Below, piece after piece: positions 1-8,965 of a stretch of DNA of 64,000 nucleotides; position 1 is the first letter of the stretch; each line of letters starts with the position of its first letter. The notes under the pieces were generated by a model. That model did no database searches. It saw nothing but the letters and a program-made list of their open reading frames with translations, and was not told the origin of the DNA. Origin of the DNA: Streptomyces sp. MA5143a (GTDB lineage Bacteria; Actinomycetota; Actinomycetes; Streptomycetales; Streptomycetaceae); NCBI RefSeq assembly GCF_900290235.1, contig NZ_OLMK01000121.1, positions 1 through 64,000 of the forward strand. Direction: 5' to 3'. Position numbers and translations under genes: made by a program.

Positions 1-1053
1 GTCCGCGACCGGAATGCCGAAGTCGGGGGTGCCGTCGGCCTTCCAGTAGATCTTCTGCACGCGGGTGCGGCGGTTGGGGTCGTTGAGCGGTGAGCCGCTG
101 ATGTTTTTGTAGCTGCGGTCGTGGTAGACGAGGATGTCCGACTTGCCGTCCTGGGAGACCGTGAACTGGTTGTGCCCGGGGCCGTACTGGCTGGTGGCGG
201 CGAAGCTGGCGAAGACCGGGCCGTCGTTCTTGGTCCATGACGAGGCGCTGAGCAGGTCGGCCGAGGCGGACGCGGTCAGCATGCCCATGCAGTAGTTGGC
301 GTCGGTGGCACTGGCCGAGAAGGTTATGAAGACCTTGCCGTTCTTCTGGATCACGGCCGGACCCTCGTTGACCGTGGCGCCTCCGGCCTTCTCCCAGGCG
401 GCGGTCGGCCGGCTGAGCAGGACCGGTGTGCCGGTGATGGTCCACGGGTTGGACATCTGGGCGATGTAGAGGTTGGTGCCGAGGCCGAACACGGGCGGGT
501 TGTCCTGCGCCCAGACGAGGTAGCGGGTGCCGTTGACGGCGAAGGTGGTCGGGTCGAGCGAGAACGTGTCCAGGGGCAGTGCGATGCGGCCCTTCTCCGT
601 CCAGGTGCCCGTGATCGGGTTCGGGTCCGCGCACTCCAGGACGTAGGGCCGGATCCTCCATATGTCGTTCGCGGCGCCGGCGGAGAAGTAGATGTACCAC
701 TTGCCGTCGATGAAGTGGATCTCCGGGGCCCAGATGTAGCCGCCCATCTCACCGGTGGCGTGCTTGGTCCAGATGGTCGTCTCGGTGGCCGAGGTGAGCC
801 CCTGGATCGTGGTGGCCCGGCGCAGCACGATGCGGTCGTACGCCGGCACGGTCGCGGTGAAGTAGTAGAAGCCGTCGGTGTGCTTGAAGATGTGCGGGTC
901 GGCCCGCTGCTCGGCGATGGTGTTCGTGTACGTCACACCGGGCGACGCGGGGACGGCGGCGCGGGCGGTACCGGCAGAGATCCCGGTGAAGGTGGCGGCG
1001 GCCGAACCGGCCATGAGGCCGAGGACCGTGCGGCGGGTGAGCGCAGGTCTCAT
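1..1053 (-). CDS. Secreted GH43 arabinofuranosidase/arabinanase (3' end outside window)
   Basis: Predicted extracellular glycoside hydrolase that releases arabinose from arabinan or arabinoxylan. The start (ATG, 1053) follows GGGAG; the N-terminus carries a twin-arginine-like signal (RRTVLGLMAG, about residues 7-16). GH43 landmarks are visible: the catalytic base Asp in RADPHIF just after the signal, WAPEIHF about residue 100, and the acid Glu in VNEGPAV. The reading frame is open to base 1, so the C-terminus is missing (351 codons seen). It is divergent from araBAD with a shared operator-like motif 53 bp upstream, which ties it to arabinose use. Exo versus endo action cannot be decided here; the family call is firm, the substrate is inferred from context. 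Confidence 0.85.
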   Translation of the reverse strand, partial: MRPALTRRTVLGLMAGSAAATFTGISAGTARAAVPASPGVTYTNTIAEQRADPHIFKHTDGFYYFTATVPAYDRIVLRRATTIQGLTSATETTIWTKHATGEMGGYIWAPEIHFIDGKWYIYFSAGAANDIWRIRPYVLECADPNPITGTWTEKGRIALPLDTFSLDPTTFAVNGTRYLVWAQDNPPVFGLGTNLYIAQMSNPWTITGTPVLLSRPTAAWEKAGGATVNEGPAVIQKNGKVFITFSASATDANYCMGMLTASASADLLSASSWTKNDGPVFASFAATSQYGPGHNQFTVSQDGKSDILVYHDRSYKNISGSPLNDPNRRTRVQKIYWKADGTPDFGIPVAD

Positions 1054-1105
1054 GGGGGACTCCCTCTGGTGCTCGCGGGGCGGATGGAGCACCTGCCTCC
1101 ACGCA

Positions 1106-1121
1106 GTGCGAGATATCGAAC
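1106..1121. promoter_or_regulatory. Operator-like motif copy 1
   Basis: GTGCGAGATATCGAAC, matching GTNCGRRATRYCGAAC, lies 53-68 bp upstream of the GH43 start. It overlaps a second palindrome CGAAC-ATC-GTTCG at 1117-1129. Position suggests a repressor site for the arabinase gene; the cognate regulator is not in the window. Confidence 0.5.
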
Positions 1122-1327
1122 ATCGTTCGCAAACTCGACCAGAAGGTAAGTTCTGAGCCTGCCCCAGTCAACACTTCCGTCACGCGAAGTCTTTCTGTGC
1201 ACTCCTGTTCGGATCCATGGCAGGGAAGGGGATGCTGGCGCTCTCCCGTGCCGTGCCGTGTCCACCGCCGAGCTGCGAGCGTGGCGTCACGAGTCCTGTG
1301 AGTGCTGCCCGGATAACGGGTGTGACA

Positions 1328-1357
1328 GGAACTGATCGGAACTTACCAGTCAGTTCC
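1328..1357. repeat. Inverted repeat, 8-bp arms
   Basis: GGAACTGA (1328-1335) and TCAGTTCC (1350-1357) form perfect arms with a 14-bp spacer between operator copies 1 and 2. It could be an operator or an RNA hairpin; nothing distinguishes these. Confidence 0.35.
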
Positions 1358-1416
1358 ATTGACGGGCGTATGGCTGAAACTTATCTTTTCCCTCGCGGTT
1401 CGAAGTTACGCACGCA

Positions 1417-1432
1417 GTTCGGGATGTCGAAC
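1417..1432. promoter_or_regulatory. Operator-like motif copy 2
   Basis: GTTCGGGATGTCGAAC is the most symmetrical copy (GTTCG/CGAAC arms, 6-bp spacer). It lies in the middle of the divergent region, so it could serve either promoter or mark a third one. Confidence 0.5.
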
Positions 1433-1776
1433 AGTGTCGAAGGGGGCAGTAGGTGTTCAGCACCCGTCGCTGGTCCACCAGTGCCGCGTTCTGGCGACCC
1501 CTCCGGCGGGAGGCGGGCGGGTGGCGCCCTCCCGGCCGGCGGCGGTGCCCCTGCGGCTGGTCGAATTTCCGGGACCCGGCGGTCCCGGCCGCGCTCAACG
1601 CCGGTGGTGGCACCCTTTCCTTCTTCGGTCCCTCCGTCTTCGCGCCCGACGTCGACAAGGTGGCCGTCGCGCCGCTCGACTGCTGACGCGGCGCCGGCCG
1701 GGGTCCGACCCGGCCTCGGCGGGCTTCTCGCCTCCCTGGATCCCACTCCTTCGCCTTGTCCGTTCATTCGAACGAC

Positions 1777-1792
1777 GTACGAAATGCCGAAC
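1777..1792. promoter_or_regulatory. Operator-like motif copy 3 at araB start
   Basis: GTACGAAATGCCGAAC ends 13 bp before the araB ATG. Binding here would block initiation or elongation, as expected for repression by a sugar-responsive regulator. Confidence 0.5.
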
Positions 1793-1805
1793 AGAAAGAC
1801 GATAG

Positions 1806-3488
1806 ATGGTGAACGCCGAACACACGCAACAGCCGCAGTCCGACACCTACGTCATCGGAGTCGACTACGGGACCCTGTCCGGACGGGCCGTCGTGGTGCG
1901 CGTGTCCGACGGCACCGAACTCGCCTCAGCCGACCACCCCTACACCCACGCCGTCCTCGACCGGGAGCTGCCCGACGGGACCCCGCTGCCGCCCGACTGG
2001 GCCCTGCAGGTGCCCTCGGACTACATCGACGTCCTGCGTACCGCCGTACCGCAGGCGCTGGCTCGGGCCGGTGTGCGGCCCGAGCAGGTCATCGGGATCG
2101 GTACGGACTTCACCGCCTGCACGATGCTGCCGGTGCTCACCGACGGCACCCCGCTGTGCGAACTGCCGCACCTCACCGGCCGCCCGCACGCCTACGTCAA
2201 GCTGTGGCGCCACCACGCGGCGCAGGCCCAGGCCGACCGGATCACCGACCTGGCCGCGGAGCGCGGGGAGCCGTGGCTGAAGCGGTACGGCGGGAAGATC
2301 TCCTCGGAGTGGGAGTTCGCCAAGGCGCTGCAACTGCTGGAGGAGGACCCCGAGCTCTACGAGCTGACCGACCGCTGGATCGAGGCCGCCGACTGGATCG
2401 TGTGGCGGCTGTCCGGCACCTACGTCCGCAACGCCTGCACCGCCGGTTACAAGGGCCAGTACCAGGACGGCACCTACCCTTCCCCCGAGTACCTCGCCGC
2501 GCTCAATCCCGGCTTCGCCGACTTCGTGACCACCAAGCTGGACCACCCCATCGGTCAACTGGGTGACCTGGCAGGCACATTGACGGCCGAGGCCGCCGCG
2601 TGGACGGGGCTACCGGAAGGCATCGCGGTCTGCGTCGGCAACGTCGACGCCCATGTGACGGCGCCCGCCGCCACGGCCGTCGAACCGGGCCGGATGGTGG
2701 CCATCATGGGCACCTCGACCTGCCACGTCATGAGCTCCGACCAGTGGGCCGAGGTCCCGGGCATGTGCGGGGTCGTCGACGGCGGCATCCTGCCGGGCCT
2801 GTGGGGCTACGAGGCCGGACAGAGCGGCGTCGGCGACATCTTCGGCTGGTTCATCCGCACCGGCTTCCCCGAGTCGTACGCCAAGGACGCCGCCGCGCTC
2901 GGACGGAACGCGCACGAACACCTGACGGCCCTCGCGGCCGAACAGGAGATCGGCCGGCACGGACTGATCGCTCTGGACTGGCAGAGCGGCAACCGCAGCG
3001 TCCTGGTCGACCACGACCTCAGCGGAGTCCTGGTGGGCCTGACCCTGTCCACCCGCCCGGAGGACGTCTACCGGGCGCTGCTGGAAGCCACCGCCTTCGG
3101 CACCCGCACCATCATCGAGACCTTCGAGACCGCCGGCGTGCCGGTCCAGGAACTGATCATCGCGGGCGGCCTGACGAAGAACGCGCTGCTCATGCAGATC
3201 TACGCCGACGTCACCCGCCGTCCCCTCGGCGTGATCGACTCCGCCCAGGGACCCGCTCTCGGCTCTGCCATGCACGCGGCTGTCGCGGCGGGGGCGTACC
3301 CGGACATCCGGGCCGCCGCCCAGGCCATGGGCAAGGCGCGTGCGGGCGTCTACCAGCCCGACCCGGAGCGGGCCGCGGCCTACGACCGTCTCTACGCCGA
3401 ATACCGGCTCCTGCACGACTACTTCGGGCGCGGCGCCAACGAGGTCATGCACCGACTGCGCCGGATCCGCGCCGAGGCGTCCGCCTGA
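1806..3488 (+). CDS. araB: L-ribulokinase AraB
   Basis: Phosphorylates L-ribulose to L-ribulose-5-phosphate, step 2 of cytoplasmic L-arabinose catabolism. The 560-residue protein matches the family length (about 560). The FGGY-kinase N-terminal signature IGVDYGTLSGRA at residues 17-28 is the AraB-specific form, and the C-terminal FGGY region AGGLTKNALLMQIYAD lies near residue 452. The ATG at 1806 follows a GAAAG element; a GTG one codon later is an alternative. It is the first gene of araB-araA-araD. Confidence 0.95.
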   Translation: MVNAEHTQQPQSDTYVIGVDYGTLSGRAVVVRVSDGTELASADHPYTHAVLDRELPDGTPLPPDWALQVPSDYIDVLRTAVPQALARAGVRPEQVIGIGTDFTACTMLPVLTDGTPLCELPHLTGRPHAYVKLWRHHAAQAQADRITDLAAERGEPWLKRYGGKISSEWEFAKALQLLEEDPELYELTDRWIEAADWIVWRLSGTYVRNACTAGYKGQYQDGTYPSPEYLAALNPGFADFVTTKLDHPIGQLGDLAGTLTAEAAAWTGLPEGIAVCVGNVDAHVTAPAATAVEPGRMVAIMGTSTCHVMSSDQWAEVPGMCGVVDGGILPGLWGYEAGQSGVGDIFGWFIRTGFPESYAKDAAALGRNAHEHLTALAAEQEIGRHGLIALDWQSGNRSVLVDHDLSGVLVGLTLSTRPEDVYRALLEATAFGTRTIIETFETAGVPVQELIIAGGLTKNALLMQIYADVTRRPLGVIDSAQGPALGSAMHAAVAAGAYPDIRAAAQAMGKARAGVYQPDPERAAAYDRLYAEYRLLHDYFGRGANEVMHRLRRIRAEASA

Positions 3489-3551
3489 GCGACTCCCTGT
3501 GCCCGACGGCCCCCGCCTCCTCGGTGGTCGTCACCCTGAAAGGAAACCCTC

Positions 3552-5069
3552 ATGAACACCAGCACCACCCCCTACCGCGAGCACGAGATCTGGTTCCTCA
3601 CCGGAAGCCAGGGCCTGTACGGCGACGACGTCCTGCGTCAGGTGGCCGACCAGTCCCGGAACATCTGCGAGACCCTCGGCCGCCCCGACAAGCTGCCGGT
3701 CAGGATCGTGTGGAAGCCGGTCCTCACCAACGCCGAGTCGATCCGGCGGATCTGCCAGGAGGCGAGCGCCTCCGACACCTGCGTGGGCGTGATCGCGTGG
3801 ATGCACACCTTCTCGCCCGCCAAGATGTGGATCGGCGGACTCAGCGTCCTGGACCGGCCGCTGCTGCACCTGCACACCCAGTACAACCTGTCGCTGCCCT
3901 GGCCGAGCATCGACATGGACTTCATGAACCTCAACCAGGCCGCGCACGGCGACCGCGAGTTCGGCCACATCGAGTCCCGTGTGGGCATCGACCGCAAGAT
4001 CGTCGCCGGGCACGCCACCGACCCGCGAGTCATCCGACGCGTCTCGGCCTGGGCCCGCGCCGCCGTCGGCCGCCACACCTCGCGCACCCTGCGCCTCGCC
4101 CGCTTCGGCGACAACATGCGCGACGTCGCCGTCACCGAAGGCGACAAGGTGGAGGCCCAGCTGCGGTTCGGCTTCTCCGTGAACACCTACGCCGTCAACG
4201 ACCTCGTCGCGGTCGTGGACGCGGTCGAGGACAAGGTGGCGGCCGAACTCGCGGAGGAGTACGTCGAGTCGTACGACGTGGTCGCGGCGCTGCGCCCCGG
4301 CGGCATCCACCACGACTCCCTGCTCTACGCGGCCCGTATCGAGGCCGGCTTGCGGACCTTCCTCACCGAGGGCGGCTTCACCGCCTTCACCACCAACTTC
4401 GAGGACCTCGGCGGCCTGCGCCAACTGCCCGGCCTCGCCGTCCAGCGGCTGATGGCCGACGGCTACGGCTTCGGCGGCGAGGGCGACTGGAAGACCTCCG
4501 CCCTGCTGCGCACGATGAAGGTCATGGGCGCCGGGCTGCCCGGCGGCACCTCCTTCATGGAGGACTACACCTACCACCTCGGCCCGGGCACCCCACGCGT
4601 CCTCGGCGCCCACATGCTGGAGGTCTGCCCCTCCATCGCATCCGCCCGCCCCCGCTGCGAGATCCATCCCCTCTCCATCGGCGGCCGCGAGGACCCCGTC
4701 CGCCTGGTCTTCGACGCGGCGCCCGGAGAAGCGGTCGTCGTCGGCCTCTCCGACCTCGGCGACCGGTTCCGGCTGACCGCCAACGCCGTGGACGTCATCA
4801 GCCCCAGCGAGCCGCTGCACCGTCTGCCGGTGGCCCGCGCCGTGTGGAAGCCCCGCCCCTCTCTCGCGGAGTCCGCCGAGAGCTGGCTGCTCGCCGGCGC
4901 CCCGCACCACACCGTGCTCAGCTCGGCCGTCGACAACGAGACACTCACCGACTACGCCGCCATGTCCGGCGTCGAACTGCTCACCATCGACGAGACCACC
5001 AGCATCGAGCAGTTCGCCAAGGAAGTCCGCTGGAACGCCGCCTACCACCGCCTCGCCCAGGCCCTGTGA
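3552..5069 (+). CDS. araA: L-arabinose isomerase AraA
   Basis: Interconverts L-arabinose and L-ribulose using a divalent metal (usually Mn2+). The length of 505 residues is normal. The N-terminus EIWFLTGSQGLYGD is typical. The expected metal and catalytic residues are present: Glu in GEGDWKT (about 309), Glu in SFMEDYTYHL (about 337), His in GAHMLEV (about 353) and His in PHHTVLS (about 452). It starts 63 bp after araB with an AAGGAAA ribosome binding site, so it is probably cotranscribed. Confidence 0.96.
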   Translation: MNTSTTPYREHEIWFLTGSQGLYGDDVLRQVADQSRNICETLGRPDKLPVRIVWKPVLTNAESIRRICQEASASDTCVGVIAWMHTFSPAKMWIGGLSVLDRPLLHLHTQYNLSLPWPSIDMDFMNLNQAAHGDREFGHIESRVGIDRKIVAGHATDPRVIRRVSAWARAAVGRHTSRTLRLARFGDNMRDVAVTEGDKVEAQLRFGFSVNTYAVNDLVAVVDAVEDKVAAELAEEYVESYDVVAALRPGGIHHDSLLYAARIEAGLRTFLTEGGFTAFTTNFEDLGGLRQLPGLAVQRLMADGYGFGGEGDWKTSALLRTMKVMGAGLPGGTSFMEDYTYHLGPGTPRVLGAHMLEVCPSIASARPRCEIHPLSIGGREDPVRLVFDAAPGEAVVVGLSDLGDRFRLTANAVDVISPSEPLHRLPVARAVWKPRPSLAESAESWLLAGAPHHTVLSSAVDNETLTDYAAMSGVELLTIDETTSIEQFAKEVRWNAAYHRLAQAL

Positions 5070-5109
5070 AGACCATGAACCGGATGCGCACCCAAGGAGA
5101 CAACGACCG

Positions 5110-5838
5110 ATGACGGTACGAGTCCGTGACGGCCTGCGGCAAGAGGTGCTGGACGCGAACCTGGCCATCCCTCAGGTCGGCCTGGCGACGCTGACCTGGG
5201 GCAATGTGAGCGGCGTCGACCGTGAGGCGGGCGTCTTCGTCATCAAGCCCTCCGGCGTGCCCTACGAGGATCTCGCCCTCGACCACCTGGTGACCGTCCG
5301 CCTCTCCGACGGCGAGGTGCTCGACGGAGACCTGCGCCCCTCCACCGACACCGAAACCCACCGCTGCCTCTACCTGGCGTTCCCCTCCATCGGCGGCGTC
5401 ACCCACACCCACTCCACCCACGCCGTCGCCTTCGCCCAGGCCCGCCGGGAGATACCGGTGCTGGGGACCACCCACGCCGATACCTTCAACGGCCCCATCC
5501 CCTGCACCCCCGACCTCACCGCCGAGCAGTGCGCGAAGGACTACGAGTACAACACCGGCCGCGTGATCGTGGACATGCTTCAGGAGGACGACCAGAAGGC
5601 CGTGGAGGTACCCGCAGCCATGGTCGCGGGCCACGGCCCGTTCACCTGGGGCGCCACCGCCCGCAAGTCCCTCGAACACGCCATCATCTGCGAGGCCGTC
5701 GCCGACATCGCCCTCCACACCCTGGCCCTGTCTCCGACCGCCCCGCCGCCCCCGCACCTCCTCGACCGCCACTACACCCGCAAACACGGCCCCGACGCCT
5801 ACTACGGCAACCCCACTCCCGCACCGGCCGGCCAGTGA
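5110..5838 (+). CDS. araD: L-ribulose-5-phosphate 4-epimerase AraD
   Basis: Class II aldolase-fold enzyme converting L-ribulose-5-phosphate to D-xylulose-5-phosphate, the exit to the pentose phosphate pathway. The zinc ligands are visible in THTHSTHAVAF (about residues 98-108) and in GHGPFTWG (about 172-179). The 242 residues match the family (about 230-240). It starts 40 bp after araA with AAGGAG upstream, completing an araBAD operon with A in the middle. Confidence 0.94.
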   Translation: MTVRVRDGLRQEVLDANLAIPQVGLATLTWGNVSGVDREAGVFVIKPSGVPYEDLALDHLVTVRLSDGEVLDGDLRPSTDTETHRCLYLAFPSIGGVTHTHSTHAVAFAQARREIPVLGTTHADTFNGPIPCTPDLTAEQCAKDYEYNTGRVIVDMLQEDDQKAVEVPAAMVAGHGPFTWGATARKSLEHAIICEAVADIALHTLALSPTAPPPPHLLDRHYTRKHGPDAYYGNPTPAPAGQ

Positions 5839-6142
5839 AGGGGTTCGCGTCCAGCGAGTTCGCCTTCAGCTTGTCGCGGCAGCAGGTGGATGTTCAGCAG
5901 CGATTCCAGATGCACCACGGAGGCCGGCTCCAGGTCTCCGCCGTCGCCTGGCCCAGATTCCTCCAACCGTCGCCCGTCCGGACCGATGCTGACCTGGCCG
6001 GCGGTCGAGTCGGACGTTGCGGTGACCCGCCGTGTTTCCGCTGGTGGAACGGCCGGACAGCGGTGGGAAATGTGCCGGGGTCGCGGCCGGTTGAACAGCT
6101 TCCGGGGCGTCGCCCGTACTTCCGGGAAAGGAAGGAAGCCCG
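5839..6142. other. Intergenic, no feature recognised
   Basis: 304 bp between araD and the kinase-like gene. It should hold the araD terminator and the promoter of the next gene, but I see no clear hairpin or promoter hexamer. Confidence 0.4.
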
Positions 6143-7792
6143 GTGTCTCAGCGAAGGACGGCCATGGTCGAGGCGCGTGTGTCGACGGACGAGTCGATCG
6201 CCGGCAGGTACCGGCTCATCGACGTCGTGCACCGTGAGACCAACCGGGTCAGCTGGCGCGGTGAGGACGTGCGAGAGGGGCTTCCGTGCCTGGTCACCAG
6301 GGTCGGTCTCCCCGCCCACCTGGGCCAGGAGGAGGCGGTGCAGGCCGCGGACCGCGTGGTGCGTATGTCGGAGACGATGGCGCGGGTCAGCCCCGGCCGG
6401 GTGGCCCCGGTCCTTGACGCGCTGACGGAGGCCGGTTCCTTATGGACCGTCACCGAGTGGATCGACGGACTGCCGCTCGATCAGCTCGTCGATGAGGAGG
6501 GTCCGTTCGATCCGGCCATGGCGGCCACCGTCGCACTCCAGTTGCTCGACGTGCTGGAAGCCGCGCACGGCGAGGGCATCACGCACGGCGAACTCAGCCC
6601 GGGGCAGGTGTTCCTCCGGGCGCACGACCACGTGGTCGTCACCGGCTTCGGGCTGGCGGGGGCAACCCTCGTGCCCAGGCTGGCGGCACCGTCGTACGCC
6701 TCTCCCGAACAGGCCCGGGACGAGCGCATCGGTCCGGCGGCCGACCTGTGGGCCCTGGGCGCCATCCTGTACACGATGCTCGAGGGAAGGCCGCCGTACC
6801 GGGACCCGGACTGGTCGGCGAGCAACCCGCAGGGCGCGACCGGGCTGCCGCTCGGGAGCACGCTGCGGGAGGGCCCGCTCGCAGCCACCGTCCAGGGGCT
6901 GCTGCGCGAGGACTCCTGGGAGCGGCTGACGCGGACCACGGTGCGCCAGAGCCTGAACCGCGTGCTGGAACAGGATCCGCACGCCGTCGTGGCGGCGTCC
7001 CGGCTGCGGCGGGCCTGGGGCGCGGCCCGGCGCCTCGGGCCACGGCGGAGCGGACGTGCCATGGCCGCAGGGACGGCGCTGGCCGTGGTCATGGTGGCGG
7101 TCGCAGCCCTGGCTGTGACCCACCGGCTGCCCCACACCGAGGAGACGGCGGGCGGGGGCGCGCAGACCCGGCCGCCGGTGTCCACCGCACCCGCTGCCGA
7201 GGACGCCGGTGAGCCGGTTGACGCGACCCCCCGCCCGTCCGACGCTTCCTCGGGCACCCCTTCCTCTCCCGCTCCGACGGCCTCCGCCGCTCCGTCCCCT
7301 CCCGCCGCGTCCGTCGACGCGCTCCCGGAGGGGTACCGGGTCTACCGTGCGCCCGAGGGGTTCTCCGTGGCCCTGCCCAACGGCTGGAAACGGCTGAGCA
7401 CCCGGAAACAGGGCGATGTGGCGTACCGGGTCACGTTCGGGTCGGACGGCGACCCGCGCACACTCGCGGTGACGTACAGCACGCGGGCCGGTTCGGACCC
7501 GGTCGCCGTCTGGCGCGACGACGTTGAGCCCGCGCTGCGCCTGCAGGCCGGCTTCCAGCGGATCGGCGCGATCGAGGCGACGACGTACCAGGGATACGAG
7601 GCTGCCGACATGGAGTGGTTCTCGGACACCGACGGCCGACGGGGCCGCACCTTCGGGCGGGGCTTCCTCCTCGGCGGACACCGCAGTTTCTCACTGCGCT
7701 GGACGACGCCGTCCGCCGACTGGGACAAGGCCGCCAATCGCCAGGCCCTGGAGACGTTCCTCGTGACGTTTCGTCCGGACCCGGCCCCCTGA
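6143..7792 (+). CDS. Membrane-anchored Ser/Thr pseudokinase
   Basis: 549 residues starting at GTG 6143 behind AAGGAAG. Residues about 20-290 follow a Hanks-type protein kinase fold (ERGRP-like lobe end with WALGAILYTMLEGRPPY), but the catalytic loop is THGELSPGQVF instead of HRDLKPxNx (Asp lost, about residue 148), the DFG site reads TGFG, and no VAIK lysine is obvious. One membrane span (AVVMVAVAALAV, about 310-325) is followed by a Pro/Ser/Thr-rich linker and an outside domain beginning YRVYRAPEGFSVALPNGW (about 395). It is likely a binding or scaffold protein rather than an active kinase (inference). No partner gene is adjacent. Confidence 0.8.
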   Translation: MSQRRTAMVEARVSTDESIAGRYRLIDVVHRETNRVSWRGEDVREGLPCLVTRVGLPAHLGQEEAVQAADRVVRMSETMARVSPGRVAPVLDALTEAGSLWTVTEWIDGLPLDQLVDEEGPFDPAMAATVALQLLDVLEAAHGEGITHGELSPGQVFLRAHDHVVVTGFGLAGATLVPRLAAPSYASPEQARDERIGPAADLWALGAILYTMLEGRPPYRDPDWSASNPQGATGLPLGSTLREGPLAATVQGLLREDSWERLTRTTVRQSLNRVLEQDPHAVVAASRLRRAWGAARRLGPRRSGRAMAAGTALAVVMVAVAALAVTHRLPHTEETAGGGAQTRPPVSTAPAAEDAGEPVDATPRPSDASSGTPSSPAPTASAAPSPPAASVDALPEGYRVYRAPEGFSVALPNGWKRLSTRKQGDVAYRVTFGSDGDPRTLAVTYSTRAGSDPVAVWRDDVEPALRLQAGFQRIGAIEATTYQGYEAADMEWFSDTDGRRGRTFGRGFLLGGHRSFSLRWTTPSADWDKAANRQALETFLVTFRPDPAP

Positions 7793-7874
7793 GGCCGGCG
7801 GCCCGGCCAGTCGCCTGCCCGGCCGGGAGAGCGCGACCGGCCCCGCCGATCACGACCTCCCGGCCGCGTGCCCG

Positions 7875-8365
7875 TTACCGAGGTATGTCCCTGGCCGCGA
7901 CCATCAGTCCGGCCCGTTGCGCGGGCTGCACTACGGCACGGCGCGGTTCGTCCAGGCTCATGGGGCCGACGGGGACCTGTGCGTCGCGGATCGCCTCCAC
8001 CAGGGGCGCGTGGCGGGTGCATTGCGCGTAGAAGTCGGCGCGTTACCCAGGTTCCTCGGGTCCTCCTTCAACTCCCCGTACAGGGCACCCGGGCTGAGGC
8101 CGGCCATGGCTCCCAGTCGCACGGCGCACTCTTCCAACGGTCGCGCCCCCGGCGTCAGTACGACGACCGTCGTCGATGCGGTGTCCTCAAGGCGCGGCAC
8201 CAGCCCGGCCCGCAACAACGACGACTTGCCCGACCCCGACGCCCCGATCACCATGAGTATCTGCTCAACGCCGCCACCAAACCCGCCCAGTACATCCGCT
8301 GACTCCGGTCGGGGTGGCTCGGCTTCCTGCCCCCCCTCGGTCCGCAGGGCCCGTTTGGCCTGCAC
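7875..8365 (-). pseudogene. Collapsed nSTAND (WD40-type) ATPase relic
   Basis: Two pieces of one family lie in different frames. The upstream piece has a Walker A typical of nSTAND1 ATPases (GASGSGKSSLLRAGLVPRL) and runs to YGELKEDPRNLG. The downstream piece reads ADFYAQCTRH then VGPMSLDEPRRAVVQPAQRA and stops at 7875. In intact relatives about 75 residues with Walker B lie between these segments, and sensor/WD40 parts follow. All are absent, so this is an internally deleted, truncated remnant with no plausible function. Confidence 0.75.
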
Positions 8366-8419
8366 GGTCCGCTCGGCCCGCAGGGCGTGATCAGCGGATG
8401 CGGCGCCGCATGGCGCCCG

Positions 8420-8965
8420 TCAGCGCTGGTCGTACACCAGGAGGCCGTCGTCGCGCAGCCGGGCACCAGGCGTCGGCCGGTGTTCGGCCAGCCGCCCGTC
8501 ATGGGCCAGGTGGAACACCGGGGTCCCGCGCGCGAGTACGGCGAAGTCGGCGATGATCCGCCGGTGGCAGCGCCACCACACCGCCTCCGCACACATGACC
8601 GTGGTGCGTACGCCCGCGGCCTGCGCGAGGAGCTCGTCCATCGCCGCCACGAACTGCGGGTCCCGCGTGTACCCGGCGTATCCCCGGAAGGAGGCGTTCT
8701 GCCAGAAGGTGTCGGGTGAGTCCGGCGCGACCCTGCGGAAGCCCCCGAGTCGGGGTTCCCACCGGTAGGCGATCCCCTGACGCGGCATCCACTGCTCCAG
8801 TGCGCCTCGGTTCGTGTCCGGGTTGTGGCGGCTTCCCGGAGCGGTGCGGACATCGACCACCGCCAGCACCTCGGCGCCGTCGAGGAGGGCGGCCATCTGT
8901 TCTCTGGTGGCGGTGCTGTGCCCGAAGGTGAGCAACTGCCCGCGGCTCTGCTCCGTGCGGTTCAC
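8420..8965 (-). CDS. DUF488 family protein
   Basis: 181 residues from GTG 8965. The frame is open further upstream, but that part belongs to a cupin relic. It opens with LLTFGHSTATREQMAALL and continues with VVDVRTAPGSRHNP, both DUF488 hallmarks, and carries a Cys/His/Arg-rich MCAEAVWWRCHRRIIADF near the C-terminus. The biochemical role of DUF488 is not established. The gene looks intact although both neighbours are decayed. Confidence 0.8.
   Translation of the reverse strand: MNRTEQSRGQLLTFGHSTATREQMAALLDGAEVLAVVDVRTAPGSRHNPDTNRGALEQWMPRQGIAYRWEPRLGGFRRVAPDSPDTFWQNASFRGYAGYTRDPQFVAAMDELLAQAAGVRTTVMCAEAVWWRCHRRIIADFAVLARGTPVFHLAHDGRLAEHRPTPGARLRDDGLLVYDQR

Larger units (their letters stand above)
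1054..1805. promoter_or_regulatory. Divergent control region between GH43 gene and araB
   Basis: A 752-bp gap with no convincing intact gene. It contains three copies of the motif GTNCGRRATRYCGAAC (listed separately) and a GGAACTGA/TCAGTTCC inverted repeat. Bases about 1575-1686 read with good third-position GC as a short open frame ending in VFAPDVDKVAVAPLDC and a stop. This may be the tail of a lost gene, but I cannot assign a family. The unusual length for a promoter region suggests deletion debris or a long regulatory zone. Confidence 0.6.

Noticed and set aside
1453..1686. 77-codon frame in the araB upstream gap
   Set aside because: Only its last third has coding-like base bias and no family was recognised; kept as possible debris in the intergenic entry.
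2600..5113. 837-codon frame across araB and araA
   Set aside because: Arg/Pro-rich shadow of two well-supported genes in another frame, typical of high-GC DNA.
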